64,000 nt of DNA from Gordonibacter massiliensis (ex Traore et al. 2017). Lineage in GTDB: Bacteria; Actinomycetota; Coriobacteriia; Coriobacteriales; Eggerthellaceae. Each line of letters starts with the position of its first letter. Position 1 is the first letter of the stretch. A program made the translations under genes and the position numbers. This document shows, one piece after another, positions 43,452 to 52,895 of the stretch. The stretch spans positions 2,290,168-2,354,167 of the forward strand of contig LT827128.1 in the NCBI GenBank assembly GCA_900170005.1, written 5' to 3'. Below the pieces are notes generated by a model. That model was not told the DNA's origin, did no database searches, and saw only the letters and a program-made list of their open reading frames with translations.

Positions 43452-44348
43452 CTACTTCAAGAAGGGAAGCCCACCGCTCAAGCGCAGCTTCTCCACCACG
43501 GAGTACGTCGCGGCGCCGTGACCTTTCAAGCAGACGATGCAGATGGGCACGGCCATGGCGTCCTCCGAAGCCATAAGCCGCACCGTCAGCAGCGGGCTCG
43601 TGCGCCCAAGCGCGGGAATGCCCGTAGTGAAGATGAGGCCGCCCTCGCTTAGGAACTTCACGACGCCTTCCAACGCAAGCTCGACGAAGTTCAGACGCGC
43701 CTCTCGCTTGCGATAGTTTTCGACGATGGTGTCGTTGGCGCGATCGAACCAGCTCGAACGCGCTATCGGGTACGGAGCGAGGTCGTCCAAAGCGACCACG
43801 TCCTTGGCCGTAAGCGGATGGCGAGAGCCCATCATGACGCCGGCGGGAACGGTGCCGACAGGAAAGCAGTCAATGTTGGCATGGTTGAAGGCCCCCACGG
43901 TGACCAACGCGTCGAACGTGCCGTCGACCAGCCCCTGGTACCCCGCCCCTCCCGTGGCAAGATCGCAAGTGACATCGATTCCAAGCTGGCTCTTCATGAA
44001 CGCCACGGTGTTTTCGCGCACCAGCTCGTTCCCGGGAAACGCCGGCGTGTTCAACGCGAGCCGCAACCGACTGAGCACGCCTCCGCACTCGCCGTACGCG
44101 GCAGCGAACGATTCGAGCTCCATGAACCCCGTGATCACGCCTTGGGCCTTCTCGTAAAACGCTTGGCCGAACGGCGTGGGACGCACGCCACGGCTGCCGC
44201 GCACCAACAGGCTTTGACCCAGCTCGCGCTCAAGGTCGGCGATGGCCTTCGAAACCGCCTGCACGGTGACGTACAGCTCCTTGGCGGCCGACGACAAGCT
44301 GCCGCGTTCTATGGTCTTCGACAGGTATACGATTTGCTTGATATTCAA
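43452..44348 (-). CDS. LysR-family regulator, paralogue 1
   Basis: A 298-residue LysR protein. The winged helix reads IVYLSKTIERGSLSSAAKELYVTVQAVSKAIADLERELGQSLLVRGSRGVRPT, and the effector domain starts near residue 90. The start is TTG at 44348 with AAGGTGCG upstream. About half identical to the next regulator, with an almost identical recognition helix (VTVQAVSKAIADLERELG), so both probably read related operators. Confidence 0.88.
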   Translation of the reverse strand: MNIKQIVYLSKTIERGSLSSAAKELYVTVQAVSKAIADLERELGQSLLVRGSRGVRPTPFGQAFYEKAQGVITGFMELESFAAAYGECGGVLSRLRLALNTPAFPGNELVRENTVAFMKSQLGIDVTCDLATGGAGYQGLVDGTFDALVTVGAFNHANIDCFPVGTVPAGVMMGSRHPLTAKDVVALDDLAPYPIARSSWFDRANDTIVENYRKREARLNFVELALEGVVKFLSEGGLIFTTGIPALGRTSPLLTVRLMASEDAMAVPICIVCLKGHGAATYSVVEKLRLSGGLPFLK

Positions 44349-44503
44349 CGACGCACCTTACAGAGCCAGAAAAGTAAGCACAGTAACTGGCTATTGTACT
44401 AGGCCCGCATACCGCCCACCGGTCATACGATCCATTCAAATATATTTTTAGGTATCTGCGATATTAAACTTGACAGAAACGAAGGCACCTGAACCAATCA
44501 AGC

Positions 44504-45451
44504 TTACTTCGTCGAAGCGGAGGGCGCGCCGCCGCCCAAAACCACCAGCTCTCCCGCCAGCCAACGTTCGAACGCAAGGTACGAAGATGTTTTGCGATCT
44601 TTCAAGCTCACCAGGCAGATGGGCACGGCCACGGCGTCGCCGGACGCAATGGGTCTTATCACCGTACCGGGGTACATCTCGCCCAACGCCGGGATGTACA
44701 CCATGAGGCAAACGCCGTTTTCGACCATGATATGACGGTCGAAATCATGCGGATCGAGCGTGATGAAGCTCATGTCCGTCTTGCGCTTGCGGTACATGGT
44801 GACGATGGACTCGTTGAAATTGTCGAACTCCGACGACAGGGAAACGGGATAGTCCGCCAGATCGGCAAGGCTCACGGAATCCCGACCAGCCAAGGGATGG
44901 TTTTTCGCCATGACCACACCGGGGGAAACCGTGCCCACCGACACGCAATCGACGGTGGCGTTCGAGAACGCCCCGATGGTGATGAGCGCATCGTAGCCTC
45001 CCGCGCACAGCTTCGCGATGCCCTCGGTTCCGGTGTCCAAAGCGACGCTCACGTCGACGCCCAGGCCGCGCTTCGCGAACAGGGCGATGCTCGCACGCGC
45101 CTGCTCGTTTCCGTAAAACGCCGGCGAGCACAGGGCGAGGCGCAAGGCGCTTGTCGACTCGTGCTCCCGATACTCTTTGGCAAAGGCTTCGAGCTCGCTG
45201 AAGCCCTTCAGAACCACTGCGGCTTTCTGGTAAAACGCCTTGCCGAACGGCGTGGGGTGCACGCCGCGGCTCTCGCGCACGAACAAGCTGTGCCCCAGCT
45301 CGCGCTCGAGGTCGGCGATGGCCTTCGAAACCGCCTGCACGGTGACGAACCGCTCCTTCGCCGCCGCAGACAAGCTGCCAAGTTCGACAACCGACGCAAA
45401 ATATCGGATCTGCTTGATATTCAATGGCTTCGCTTTCAAACCGCACCTCAT
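44504..45451 (-). CDS. LysR-family regulator, paralogue 2
   Basis: A 315-residue LysR protein with helix-turn-helix IRYFASVVELGSLSAAAKERFVTVQAVSKAIADLERELGHSLFVRES. The ATG at 45451 follows CGGAGATGTC; a TTG at 45424 would give the same N-terminus as paralogue 1. The tail after residue 300 is Ala/Gly/Ser-rich. No adjacent enzyme gene suggests a target. Confidence 0.88.
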   Translation of the reverse strand: MRCGLKAKPLNIKQIRYFASVVELGSLSAAAKERFVTVQAVSKAIADLERELGHSLFVRESRGVHPTPFGKAFYQKAAVVLKGFSELEAFAKEYREHESTSALRLALCSPAFYGNEQARASIALFAKRGLGVDVSVALDTGTEGIAKLCAGGYDALITIGAFSNATVDCVSVGTVSPGVVMAKNHPLAGRDSVSLADLADYPVSLSSEFDNFNESIVTMYRKRKTDMSFITLDPHDFDRHIMVENGVCLMVYIPALGEMYPGTVIRPIASGDAVAVPICLVSLKDRKTSSYLAFERWLAGELVVLGGGAPSASTK

Positions 45452-45770
45452 GACATCTCCGTTAGAATTCTACTGCGCCGCTCTCGGCCCGCCTGCCCGA
45501 CGGGACCCATTCAACTTCTTTTGAAACCCTTTTGTTACTCTTCTTCCGCACAGGGTAGCGGCACAACGACACCAGATCCCTATCAGCGGCACATTGTCGC
45601 CGGTCATCGGCCTACTTCCGCATGCGGAAACATCGAACGGCCACCGCCGGGCCAAGCTTGAAACGAACCTCGGGCCGCCTGGAAGGTTTGTGGCGAACCG
45701 CGTGCCGGCACGGCGGGTTCCCCCCGAAGCGATACCATGAGGCCAACCGCTGAGCGAACGAAGGGATCGC

Positions 45771-46766
45771 ATGGGCCTCCTCAAGCAGAACGATTATGCC
45801 GATGTGCGCAGCGTGGGCATTCCCCGGGCGCTGCTGTACCACCGTTACGGCACGTTGTGGGAGGCGTTTTTTCGCGAGCTGGGACGCGAGGTGGTGCTCA
45901 GCCGCGAAACGGACCGTGCGCTCGTGGACGAGGGAAGCGCCCTGTCCGTGGACGAATGCTGCCTGGCTTCGAAAGCCTATCTGGGCCACGCCGCCAGCCT
46001 GGTGGGCGCCTGCGACGCGCTGTTCGTTCCGAGCATGGGAAACCTGGGGCGCCATCTGGGGTTCTGCACGAAGTTCCAAGCGCTGCCCGATTTGGTGGAG
46101 AACACGCTGCGCGACCGCAACGTGCGCGTGGCGTCGTGCTTGGTGGACGTGACCGAGGAGCACGCGCCCATGCGCGAGGCGTTCCTCGATCTGGCGAGCC
46201 GCTTCGGGGCAAGCCCCCGCGAGGCGAAGCGCGCCTGGAAGACGGCCTCGCACACTCAGGAGCGCGCCGATCGCGCAGCAGCGGGCGCGCAGGAACGGCT
46301 GCTGGCGTCGCTCGGATCCCTGCAAGGCAGCGAGCGGCCTTTGGCCATCCTGCTGGTGGCGCACCCCTATCTGGCTCACGACTCCTATCTGGGCGGCAGC
46401 GTGACGGACCCCCTCGAGCGCATGGGGGCCACGGTGCTCTACGCCGACGAGGCCGACCGCGAGCGCGCGCTCAAGGCCAGCTTCGACTTCTCGACCACGA
46501 TGCCGTGGGTGGTGAACCGCGAGCTCATCGGCGCCATCATGCTTTTGCACGAGCACATCGACGGCATCGTGCTGGTGAGCGCGTTCCCCTGCGGGCCCGA
46601 CTCCATGACCGACGACGCCATCATGCGCTGCATCCAGGGCAAGCCCATCTTGAACCTCACTATCGACGCGCAGAGCGGCACGGCCGGCCTGGAAACGCGC
46701 ATCGAGAGCTTCGTGGACATCCTGCGCTACCAGAAGAAGGGAGGCTACGTGCATGACCGACACTGA
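45771..46766 (+). CDS. DUF2229-type protein related to 2-hydroxyacyl-CoA dehydratase (first component)
   Basis: A 331-residue protein beginning VRSVGIPRALLYHRYGTLWEAFF, the typical start of DUF2229 (activase-related) proteins. Cluster-type cysteines appear in SVDECCLASKAY, FCTKFQALPD and AFPCGPDS. In Clostridia this domain is usually part of a single large activase-DUF2229-dehydratase polypeptide; here the parts are separate genes. The ATG follows GAAGGGATCGC. It overlaps the next gene by 14 bases. The reaction is unknown; an ATP-driven radical or low-potential electron transfer role is likely. Confidence 0.8.
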   Translation: MGLLKQNDYADVRSVGIPRALLYHRYGTLWEAFFRELGREVVLSRETDRALVDEGSALSVDECCLASKAYLGHAASLVGACDALFVPSMGNLGRHLGFCTKFQALPDLVENTLRDRNVRVASCLVDVTEEHAPMREAFLDLASRFGASPREAKRAWKTASHTQERADRAAAGAQERLLASLGSLQGSERPLAILLVAHPYLAHDSYLGGSVTDPLERMGATVLYADEADRERALKASFDFSTTMPWVVNRELIGAIMLLHEHIDGIVLVSAFPCGPDSMTDDAIMRCIQGKPILNLTIDAQSGTAGLETRIESFVDILRYQKKGGYVHDRH

Positions 46767-48069
46767 CGATACCGCTTCGGAACGCGGCGGCTCTGCTTCG
46801 ACCGGACGGAGCCGCGCATGCGACGGTGCGACGACCTCTGCGGAGGGCGAGAGCGGGATCGGCGCGGACGTCGAGAACCTGCTCGGGCACGCCGACGGAT
46901 CGGACGACACGCTGCGCGCCCGCATCGCCCTGCAGATGGAACGCAAGCGCCCGCCGCGGCTCGTGCTGCCGCGCCCGCGCCCGAAGCGCGACCGGCACGC
47001 CCGCACGCGCGTGGCCTTCCTGCGCTACAGCTACTACGACATCGTGTTCAAGTTCTTCGTGGAACACGTGCTGGACGCCGACTACCTGCCCCTGCCCGAG
47101 CCCACGAAGCGCACGGTGGAGTTGGGCAGCCGCAACTCGAGCGACTCGGTGTGCGCCCCGTTCAAGCACATACTGGGCGACTACCTGGAGGCGCTGGAGC
47201 TGGGGGCGGACGTGCTCGTGCAGTTCGCCGGCCCCTGCCGCCTGGGCTACTACGGCGAGCTGCAGGAATCCATCCTGCGCGACATGGGCTACGAGTTCGA
47301 GATGCTGAACTTCGCCACCGTCACGGGCAAGCCGCTCACGGAGTACATCGAGGTGTGCAAGAAGAAGGTGAACCCCAACCTGTCCGTGCCGCACGGCGTG
47401 CGCGGCATGCTGATAGCGTTCCAGATGATCGAGTACCTTGACGAGGCGCAGGACTTCTACCTAGCCCACGCCGGCTTCGAGGCCGAGCGCGGTTCGTTCG
47501 ACCGCGCGCTGGCCGCCTACCACGCTGACATGCGCACCGTGGTAAACGAGTACGACCTGATGGACGCGCACAAGCGCGGCATGGCGGCGCTGCGGGCGCT
47601 GGAAGTGCGCGTGCCCGTGAGGCCGCTGCGCGTGGGCGTGGTGGGCGAGTACTTCACCGCCGCCGACCCGCGTTCGAACCTGGGGCTGGAGCGCAAGCTG
47701 CTGGACATGGGCGTTGAGGTGCACCGGATGCTGAACATGACGAACCGCAACCTGCGCTACCACGAGAAGAACCTGCGGGCGGGCATCTCCGACTACGTGC
47801 GCTACGACATGGGCCCCACGTCGAGCATGACCATCGCCGCCACGCTCAAGTACGCGCAGGAGGGGTTCGACGGCGTGGTGCACCTGAAGTCGTCGGGCTG
47901 CACGCCGGAAGTGGACTGCATTCCCGTGCTGCAGCAGGTCAGCCACGACACGGGCATGCCCATTTTGTATTTGAGCTACGACTCGCAGACCAGCGACACG
48001 GGCCTGGACACCCGGCTCGAAGCGTTCTACGACATGCTGGCCATGAAGAAGGAGAGAACGGCATCATGA
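46753..48069 (+). CDS. 2-hydroxyacyl-CoA dehydratase-like protein (second component)
   Basis: A 438-residue protein. The first 75 residues are hydrophilic and Ser/Gly/Asp-rich. The conserved part begins TRVAFLRYSYYDIVFKFFVEHVLDADYLPLP and has NSSDSVCAPFKHILGDYLEAL, FAGPCRLGYYGELQ and SSGCTPEVDCIPVLQQ, the last resembling the HgdB-type cluster-binding C-terminus. It probably pairs with the neighbouring DUF2229 protein and activase to form an electron-activated enzyme. Overlap with the activase gene is ATGA. Confidence 0.8.
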   Translation: MTDTDDTASERGGSASTGRSRACDGATTSAEGESGIGADVENLLGHADGSDDTLRARIALQMERKRPPRLVLPRPRPKRDRHARTRVAFLRYSYYDIVFKFFVEHVLDADYLPLPEPTKRTVELGSRNSSDSVCAPFKHILGDYLEALELGADVLVQFAGPCRLGYYGELQESILRDMGYEFEMLNFATVTGKPLTEYIEVCKKKVNPNLSVPHGVRGMLIAFQMIEYLDEAQDFYLAHAGFEAERGSFDRALAAYHADMRTVVNEYDLMDAHKRGMAALRALEVRVPVRPLRVGVVGEYFTAADPRSNLGLERKLLDMGVEVHRMLNMTNRNLRYHEKNLRAGISDYVRYDMGPTSSMTIAATLKYAQEGFDGVVHLKSSGCTPEVDCIPVLQQVSHDTGMPILYLSYDSQTSDTGLDTRLEAFYDMLAMKKERTAS

Positions 48070-49094
48070 CGGACGCCTACCTGGGCATCGACATCGGTTC
48101 CATTTCCACGAAGGGCGTCGTCGTGGACGCCGACCGCACCATCGTGGCGCGGTCGTATTTGTGGACGGAGGGCAACCCGGCGGACGCGGCTCGGCGCGTG
48201 GTGGCCGACCTGGCGTCGCAGATCGACCGCGACGTTGTGCGGGTGCGCGCCGTGGGCACCACCGGCAGCGCGCGGCGCCTCGTGGGCGCCATGCTGGGCG
48301 CGGCCGTGGTGAAGAACGAGATCACCGCGCACGCCGTGGGCACGACGTACCTGCACCCGGACGTGCGCACCATCTTGGAGATTGGCGGGCAGGACTCGAA
48401 GATCATCTGCGTGGAGGGCGGCATAGCCGTGGACTACGCCATGAACACGCTGTGCGCGGCCGGCACGGGCGCGTTCCTGTCCAGCCAAGCGCACCGCCTG
48501 GGCGTGGAGGTGGAGGAGTTCGGCCCCATCGCGCTCACGTCGAAGCGGCCGGCGAACATCGCCGCGCGCTGCACCGTGTTTGCCGAGAGCGACCTGGTGC
48601 ACAAGATACAGGTGGGCTACGCGCGCGAGGATATCATCGCCGGGCTTTGCCGCGCCGTGGCGTCGAACTACCTGAACAATGTGGGCAAGGGCAAGAAGAT
48701 AACCGCCCCGGTGGTGTTCCAAGGCGGCGTGAGCAAGAACGTGGGCGTGGTGCGCGCGTTCGAGGACATGCTGGGCATGGACGTGCTCGTGGATCCCGAC
48801 GGCCACCTCATGGGCGCCTTCGGCGTGGCGCTCTTGGCCGCCGAGGCGAGCGCGGGCGCGGGACGCGGGACGGCTCCAGCCGGGGACGGCGACGGCGGCG
48901 AAGGAGACGGCGAGCCCTTCCGCGATGGCGCGTTCGACTTCGACGCCGTCGGGGATTTCGCGTTCAAGACACGCGAGATCGAGTGCTCCAAGTGCGCGAA
49001 CCACTGCGAGATCATCTGCGTCTACCGCGACGACGCGCTCATCGACTCCTGGGGCAACCGCTGCGACCAGGGAGCCGTGAAGGCGGGACTGTAG
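48066..49094 (+). CDS. ATP-dependent activase of the BadF/BadG/HgdC family
   Basis: A 342-residue ASKHA ATPase. Phosphate-binding DAYLGIDIGSISTKGVVVD, central EIGGQDSKII, the bridging cluster ligand in NTLCAAGTGAFLSSQ and a second Cys in IAARCTVFAESD match activators that hold one [4Fe-4S] between two subunits and fire electrons into a dehydratase. The C-terminal 90 residues carry an acidic Gly linker and CSKCANHCEIICVY...NRCDQG, a DUF2229-type cysteine motif left on this gene. It is the last gene of the three-gene operon. Confidence 0.88.
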   Translation: MTDAYLGIDIGSISTKGVVVDADRTIVARSYLWTEGNPADAARRVVADLASQIDRDVVRVRAVGTTGSARRLVGAMLGAAVVKNEITAHAVGTTYLHPDVRTILEIGGQDSKIICVEGGIAVDYAMNTLCAAGTGAFLSSQAHRLGVEVEEFGPIALTSKRPANIAARCTVFAESDLVHKIQVGYAREDIIAGLCRAVASNYLNNVGKGKKITAPVVFQGGVSKNVGVVRAFEDMLGMDVLVDPDGHLMGAFGVALLAAEASAGAGRGTAPAGDGDGGEGDGEPFRDGAFDFDAVGDFAFKTREIECSKCANHCEIICVYRDDALIDSWGNRCDQGAVKAGL

Positions 49095-49644
49095 ATCCGC
49101 GCGCGGGCTGACCCGGACACCCTTCGAAGCGCCCGCTCGCGCACGGCGCGAAAACCGACCATCCGGGCTGGCTTCGCTGGCGGGTCGCCGCCCGCACGAG
49201 TTGGCGCAGGAGCAGGTCGCCACCTGCACGGGTGGCCGCGGGACAGGTGGCCGTCCGGGTTGTACGCGTGGCGTCGCTGCCCAGGTTGGCCACAGGGCGT
49301 CGCCGTTCGGGTTGCCCGCAGGGCGTCGCCGTCCGCCGGGTTCCCCTTTCAGCCGCAGCACGGAATGCAGCGCGCGCGAAACAAGTGCAAAGTTAACCAT
49401 GGTTTCGGAGTAAAAATCACGGTAGGGCACCGCGGCGGCTCCTGCACCCCGGAGGAGCGATCGCGTTTCTCCTGATGGCGTTTTCTTGCTTTCCCACGAA
49501 AGGCGCAAAGGGCCCTTCAAGAGGCACTTTGCAGCCGAAAAGCGGTACCCAACCGTGATTTTTGACCCGAAAATGATCTTCTTCGCGCACCGGTCCCGCG
49601 CTTTCTCTCCGCAGAACCTGCAACCGGGCTTTTCCGCACCGCGT
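49095..49644. repeat. Gene-free repeat region: degenerate tandem array then long inverted repeat
   Basis: At about 49160-49345 are degenerate units of roughly 26 bp (CGGGTTG...GGGCGTCGCCGTT, three best copies at 49257-49335). At 49401-49433 and 49542-49574 are imperfect 33-bp complementary arms (26/33) around a 108-nt centre that itself folds. No convincing ORF or RNA gene is seen in these 550 bases. Confidence 0.7.
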
Positions 49645-50151
49645 CTAGCTCAGCCAGTGCACGCGGTCTTCCTCGTAGCGGTCCTTGCCCTTCGCGGCCG
49701 GCTCGACCTCGGGGCGGCCGAGCGCGATGACGGCGAACGGCTCGAGGCCTGCCGGGGCGCCCACGATCTCGGACACGGCCGCCATGCGGTCGGGCTCGGG
49801 CGCGATCCCCATCCACACGGCGCCGAGCCCCAGATCGACGGCTTCCAGCAGGATGTTCTCCACGCAGGCGCTCATATCCTGCACGGCTATCTCGGGGAAG
49901 CGCAGGCCCTCCGTGCGCATGCACGGCACGATGGCGCACGCCGCACCGGCGGCCGGCTTCGCGTAGGGGCTCGCCTCCGACAGCAGCTGCAGCGTGGCTC
50001 GGTCGCGCGCCACGTAGAACTCCCATGGCTGCTGGTTGCCGCCCGAAGGCGCCGCCATGCCCGCGCGCAACAGCGCGCGCGCCTCGTCGTCGGTCACCGG
50101 TTCGTCGGTGAATCTCCGCACGCTCGCCCGCTTGAAAATTGCGTCCACCAT
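49645..50151 (-). CDS. Nitroreductase-family flavoprotein
   Basis: A 168-residue FMN-dependent nitroreductase fold. N-terminal FKRASVRRFTDEPVTDDEARALLRAGMAAPSGGNQQPWEFYV, and AVDLGLGAVWMGIAP toward the end. It reduces nitro or quinone substrates with NAD(P)H; substrate unknown. The ATG at 50151 follows GGTGAAGGAGGC. The last native-GC gene before the low-GC block. Confidence 0.9.
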   Translation of the reverse strand: MVDAIFKRASVRRFTDEPVTDDEARALLRAGMAAPSGGNQQPWEFYVARDRATLQLLSEASPYAKPAAGAACAIVPCMRTEGLRFPEIAVQDMSACVENILLEAVDLGLGAVWMGIAPEPDRMAAVSEIVGAPAGLEPFAVIALGRPEVEPAAKGKDRYEEDRVHWLS

Positions 50152-50323
50152 GTGATGCCTCCTTCACCTTGCCGGTCAACTGGACTCATGATACTGCTTG
50201 CCGGGTTCGCCCTTGCTTTTTGTTTCCTCATAATCATTTCGGGTTTAGCTTCATTCCTTTTCTAAACCGCACTTGCCAGCCCCATTCGAATTGCCCTCGC
50301 TTAGACAACGAGCGATTACGGTG

Positions 50324-51532
50324 CTATTTGAACTTCGTCGCAATAGCACTTGCGGCACCGACCAAACCCATAACGCCGCACGCAAACGCCAGCAGACCCC
50401 AATTGTTTAGCCGAACACCCAAAAAGAAGGGCGCAGCCAGCCCTGAAAACAATTCTCCAAAGCATTGAACGAACATGTAAACGGAAACGGCTATCGTGTA
50501 AAAACGCTGGTTATTGATCACCCTCGTAATCGACGCCAAGGTGGATACAAATACAGGCGTAGCAAACAAGCCCATTGCCGTTGCCGCAACCCAAAGCATC
50601 GCACCTTGTGAGGTGAAGAGCATCACCGTGGTAATCATATTGGCAAAAAGAGCGAGCACAAGGATTTGTTTCGCGCACCCGAATCTGTCGATCAGAGCAC
50701 CGCCGATAGGACCTGTCGCCATGGAGAGGAGCATGGGTATAGTAGTGACGAAGCCCGAAACGGATGCGTCCATTCCCGTGCTTTGCATGTAGCTTGGCGC
50801 GTAGCTCATAATTGTGAAATTGAGAAGATTGAAACTCAGCCAAGCAACCAAGAAAAGCACGAAGTTGCGACTTGGCTTGATTTTTCCAACTCGAGCCTTT
50901 ACGCCCCCCGTTTCCCTCTTTGTCGCAGGCACGCTTTTCGGAAGCGGAACGAACGCCAGAACCAAACCCGCAACAACCGCAAGGGGAACGACGAAAACAA
51001 GCCATAGGCCCGCAAATCCCATTGGCCCGAAATAAATCGTAGGAGCCAAAACCTCGCCAATGAATGCTCCGAGGGGAATCCACGCCCCCCAAATGCCATT
51101 CGCCAAACCTTGCTTTTCTTCTGGAACCACTTGCTTGATCGCTATAGGCCCCGCCACGCAAATAATCGCGAACCCCACGCCTTCGACTCCGCGAGACAAA
51201 ACAAGAGGAAGCGGTTGCTCGAAAGCGAGCCCCAGCAGAGATCCGGCAACGCTGAAGAACGAAGCTACGAAGATTGCCTTTTTGACTCCTATCTTGCCAG
51301 TCAACGGGCCGGAGGCAAGCGCCATCACCGCACCCGAAAGCGTGAACATGGTAATGAGCCAAGGGCCCAATTCTCCGGTTAATCCCTTGTCGACGATCAG
51401 GCTCGAAAGAACCGTTGGGACCTTGTATTGAACCGCGGCGAAAAAAGTGGCAAGCAGCATGAGGACCGTAGGGATCAGCAAATATCGAAGGGTACCGCCC
51501 TTAGCTTGCACATCGTTTTCGTTCCCATTCAA
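50324..51532 (-). CDS. MFS transporter (first of two in the low-GC block)
   Basis: A protein of about 402 residues with 12 spans, YLLIPTVLMLLATFFAAVQY first, motif-A-like GPLTGKIGVKKAIF, and 6+6 symmetry with a central basic loop (KRETGGVKARVGKIKPSR). The start is taken as TTG at 51532 with AAGGGAG ten bases upstream; the frame stays open back to 51625 but that would cross the hairpin ending the upstream gene. Codon use and GC are lower than outside the block. It probably moves the substrate or product of the adjacent molybdoenzyme. Confidence 0.85.
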   Translation of the reverse strand: MNGNENDVQAKGGTLRYLLIPTVLMLLATFFAAVQYKVPTVLSSLIVDKGLTGELGPWLITMFTLSGAVMALASGPLTGKIGVKKAIFVASFFSVAGSLLGLAFEQPLPLVLSRGVEGVGFAIICVAGPIAIKQVVPEEKQGLANGIWGAWIPLGAFIGEVLAPTIYFGPMGFAGLWLVFVVPLAVVAGLVLAFVPLPKSVPATKRETGGVKARVGKIKPSRNFVLFLVAWLSFNLLNFTIMSYAPSYMQSTGMDASVSGFVTTIPMLLSMATGPIGGALIDRFGCAKQILVLALFANMITTVMLFTSQGAMLWVAATAMGLFATPVFVSTLASITRVINNQRFYTIAVSVYMFVQCFGELFSGLAAPFFLGVRLNNWGLLAFACGVMGLVGAASAIATKFK

Positions 51533-51560
51533 AAAATCAGATCTCCCTTCCGATAGCAAA

Positions 51561-51593
51561 GGGGAACGTCGGAAAAGTCGCCCGACGTTCCCC
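51561..51593 (-). terminator. 12-bp hairpin between the two MFS genes
   Basis: GGGGAACGTCGG and CCGACGTTCCCC pair around a 9-nt loop; on the minus strand CTTTGC follows. A partial terminator or processing site between the two carrier genes. Confidence 0.7.
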
Positions 51594-51608
51594 TTCTTCA
51601 ATACGCAA

Positions 51609-52871
51609 TCACTTGGTTTTTGCAACCTTTTCTTTCTTTTCGATTGCCGCGGCTTCTTTGTTATTGATGAGCAAACAACAGAGCGCGCCGAGCAAGCCGA
51701 TTATCAAACACGGTAGTCCGGCCGCCGACCAAACGTTGCCGGCGGCTTCAACGACGGTTCCGATGACCATAGGGCCCACTGCGATACCCGCGTTTTGGAA
51801 CAAGGTGACCAACGCCACGACAATGCCGATGTAAACGGGCCTTGGAATAGTATCCGGACCGATTGTGAACAGCGAACTCGAGATAAATCCCACGAAGAAG
51901 CCCGCTACGACCATCGCAAGAGCAGCGACCATCAGAGAAGGAGCGAAAAACGCGAGGGCAGCTCCGAATCCGAGGCCGGCGAGACCGATGGCGGGGAGAT
52001 ATTTACGGTTTTTTATACCAACTTTATTGAGTAGGACGCCGTTCAAAACGATGGCGGGAATCATCACTGCGCTCAACAAGCTGACTATAAGAGTTGAGAA
52101 ATCGAGAGAGGCGCCATACGTCTCCACCAAAGCCGTTGGCATGTAGGTAGTCAAACCGTAAAACGTGATGTCGAAGCAGAGGAAAGCAACGAGGACGCAC
52201 CACAAACTCGGAGTTTTCACAAGCTTTTTCACGCTCACCTTCTCGGCCGTCTCATTGGATTCTTTCAACTTTGCGGTGTGCGATTCCGTATAGGGACGCT
52301 GGTTGGAAAGCCGGGCAAAAACAACGACGAGCGTGATTGCGCTCAACACCGCGCCAAGCCACCAAACAGCATGCCACGAAAAAGACTCGGTGAGGAGCGG
52401 AGACACGTTCAGCATGAAAAAGCACGCGATCGGATACATGCAAACCATGATCGCAGTCGGTAAGCCTCTTTTGTCCGGCGTAAACCACTCATCGATAATG
52501 AAGGCGCAAATGACTCCGAGGATACCAATGCCCGCACCGCTCAGAACGCGAGCAAAGCACAGCACGGCGAAGGATTCCGTCACTCCCCCAAGGATGCCAG
52601 AAACAAGCGGCAGGGCGACCGCCAAGGCCATGGTAAGTTTTGGCTTGATTTTCGTAAGGAGCCAAGCTGCCGGAAGCGCCGCCAAGAGAGAGGCCCACCC
52701 CAACGCGCTCATGAGCCAGCCTCCGTCGACCACGCTCAAGCCCATATTCTCAGATAAAATCGGGAGAATTGGAGGCACCCTCTGCTCGGAAGTTTCAACG
52801 ACGAAAAAACAGAGACAAACGATGACGGTAACCGCCCAGGATTTTTTGCTATTCAAACGCGAGTCTTCCAC
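51609..52871 (-). CDS. MFS transporter (second of two in the low-GC block)
   Basis: A 420-residue, 12-span major facilitator protein. It opens WAVTVIVCLCFFVVETSEQRVPPILPIL and has the ARVLSGAGIGILGVICAFIIDEWF segment (motif B/C-like). The start is GTG at 52871 after AAAGGGGAAGATC. Only weakly similar to the neighbouring MFS protein, so the two likely carry different compounds, for example substrate in and product out. The Lys-rich C-terminus is cytoplasmic. Confidence 0.87.
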   Translation of the reverse strand: MEDSRLNSKKSWAVTVIVCLCFFVVETSEQRVPPILPILSENMGLSVVDGGWLMSALGWASLLAALPAAWLLTKIKPKLTMALAVALPLVSGILGGVTESFAVLCFARVLSGAGIGILGVICAFIIDEWFTPDKRGLPTAIMVCMYPIACFFMLNVSPLLTESFSWHAVWWLGAVLSAITLVVVFARLSNQRPYTESHTAKLKESNETAEKVSVKKLVKTPSLWCVLVAFLCFDITFYGLTTYMPTALVETYGASLDFSTLIVSLLSAVMIPAIVLNGVLLNKVGIKNRKYLPAIGLAGLGFGAALAFFAPSLMVAALAMVVAGFFVGFISSSLFTIGPDTIPRPVYIGIVVALVTLFQNAGIAVGPMVIGTVVEAAGNVWSAAGLPCLIIGLLGALCCLLINNKEAAAIEKKEKVAKTK

Positions 52872-52895
52872 GATCTTCCCCTTTCTTGATACAAG

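Noticed and set aside
49160-49345. Second possible CRISPR-like array
   Set aside because: Units of about 26 bp are degenerate end to end with no spacer/repeat alternation.
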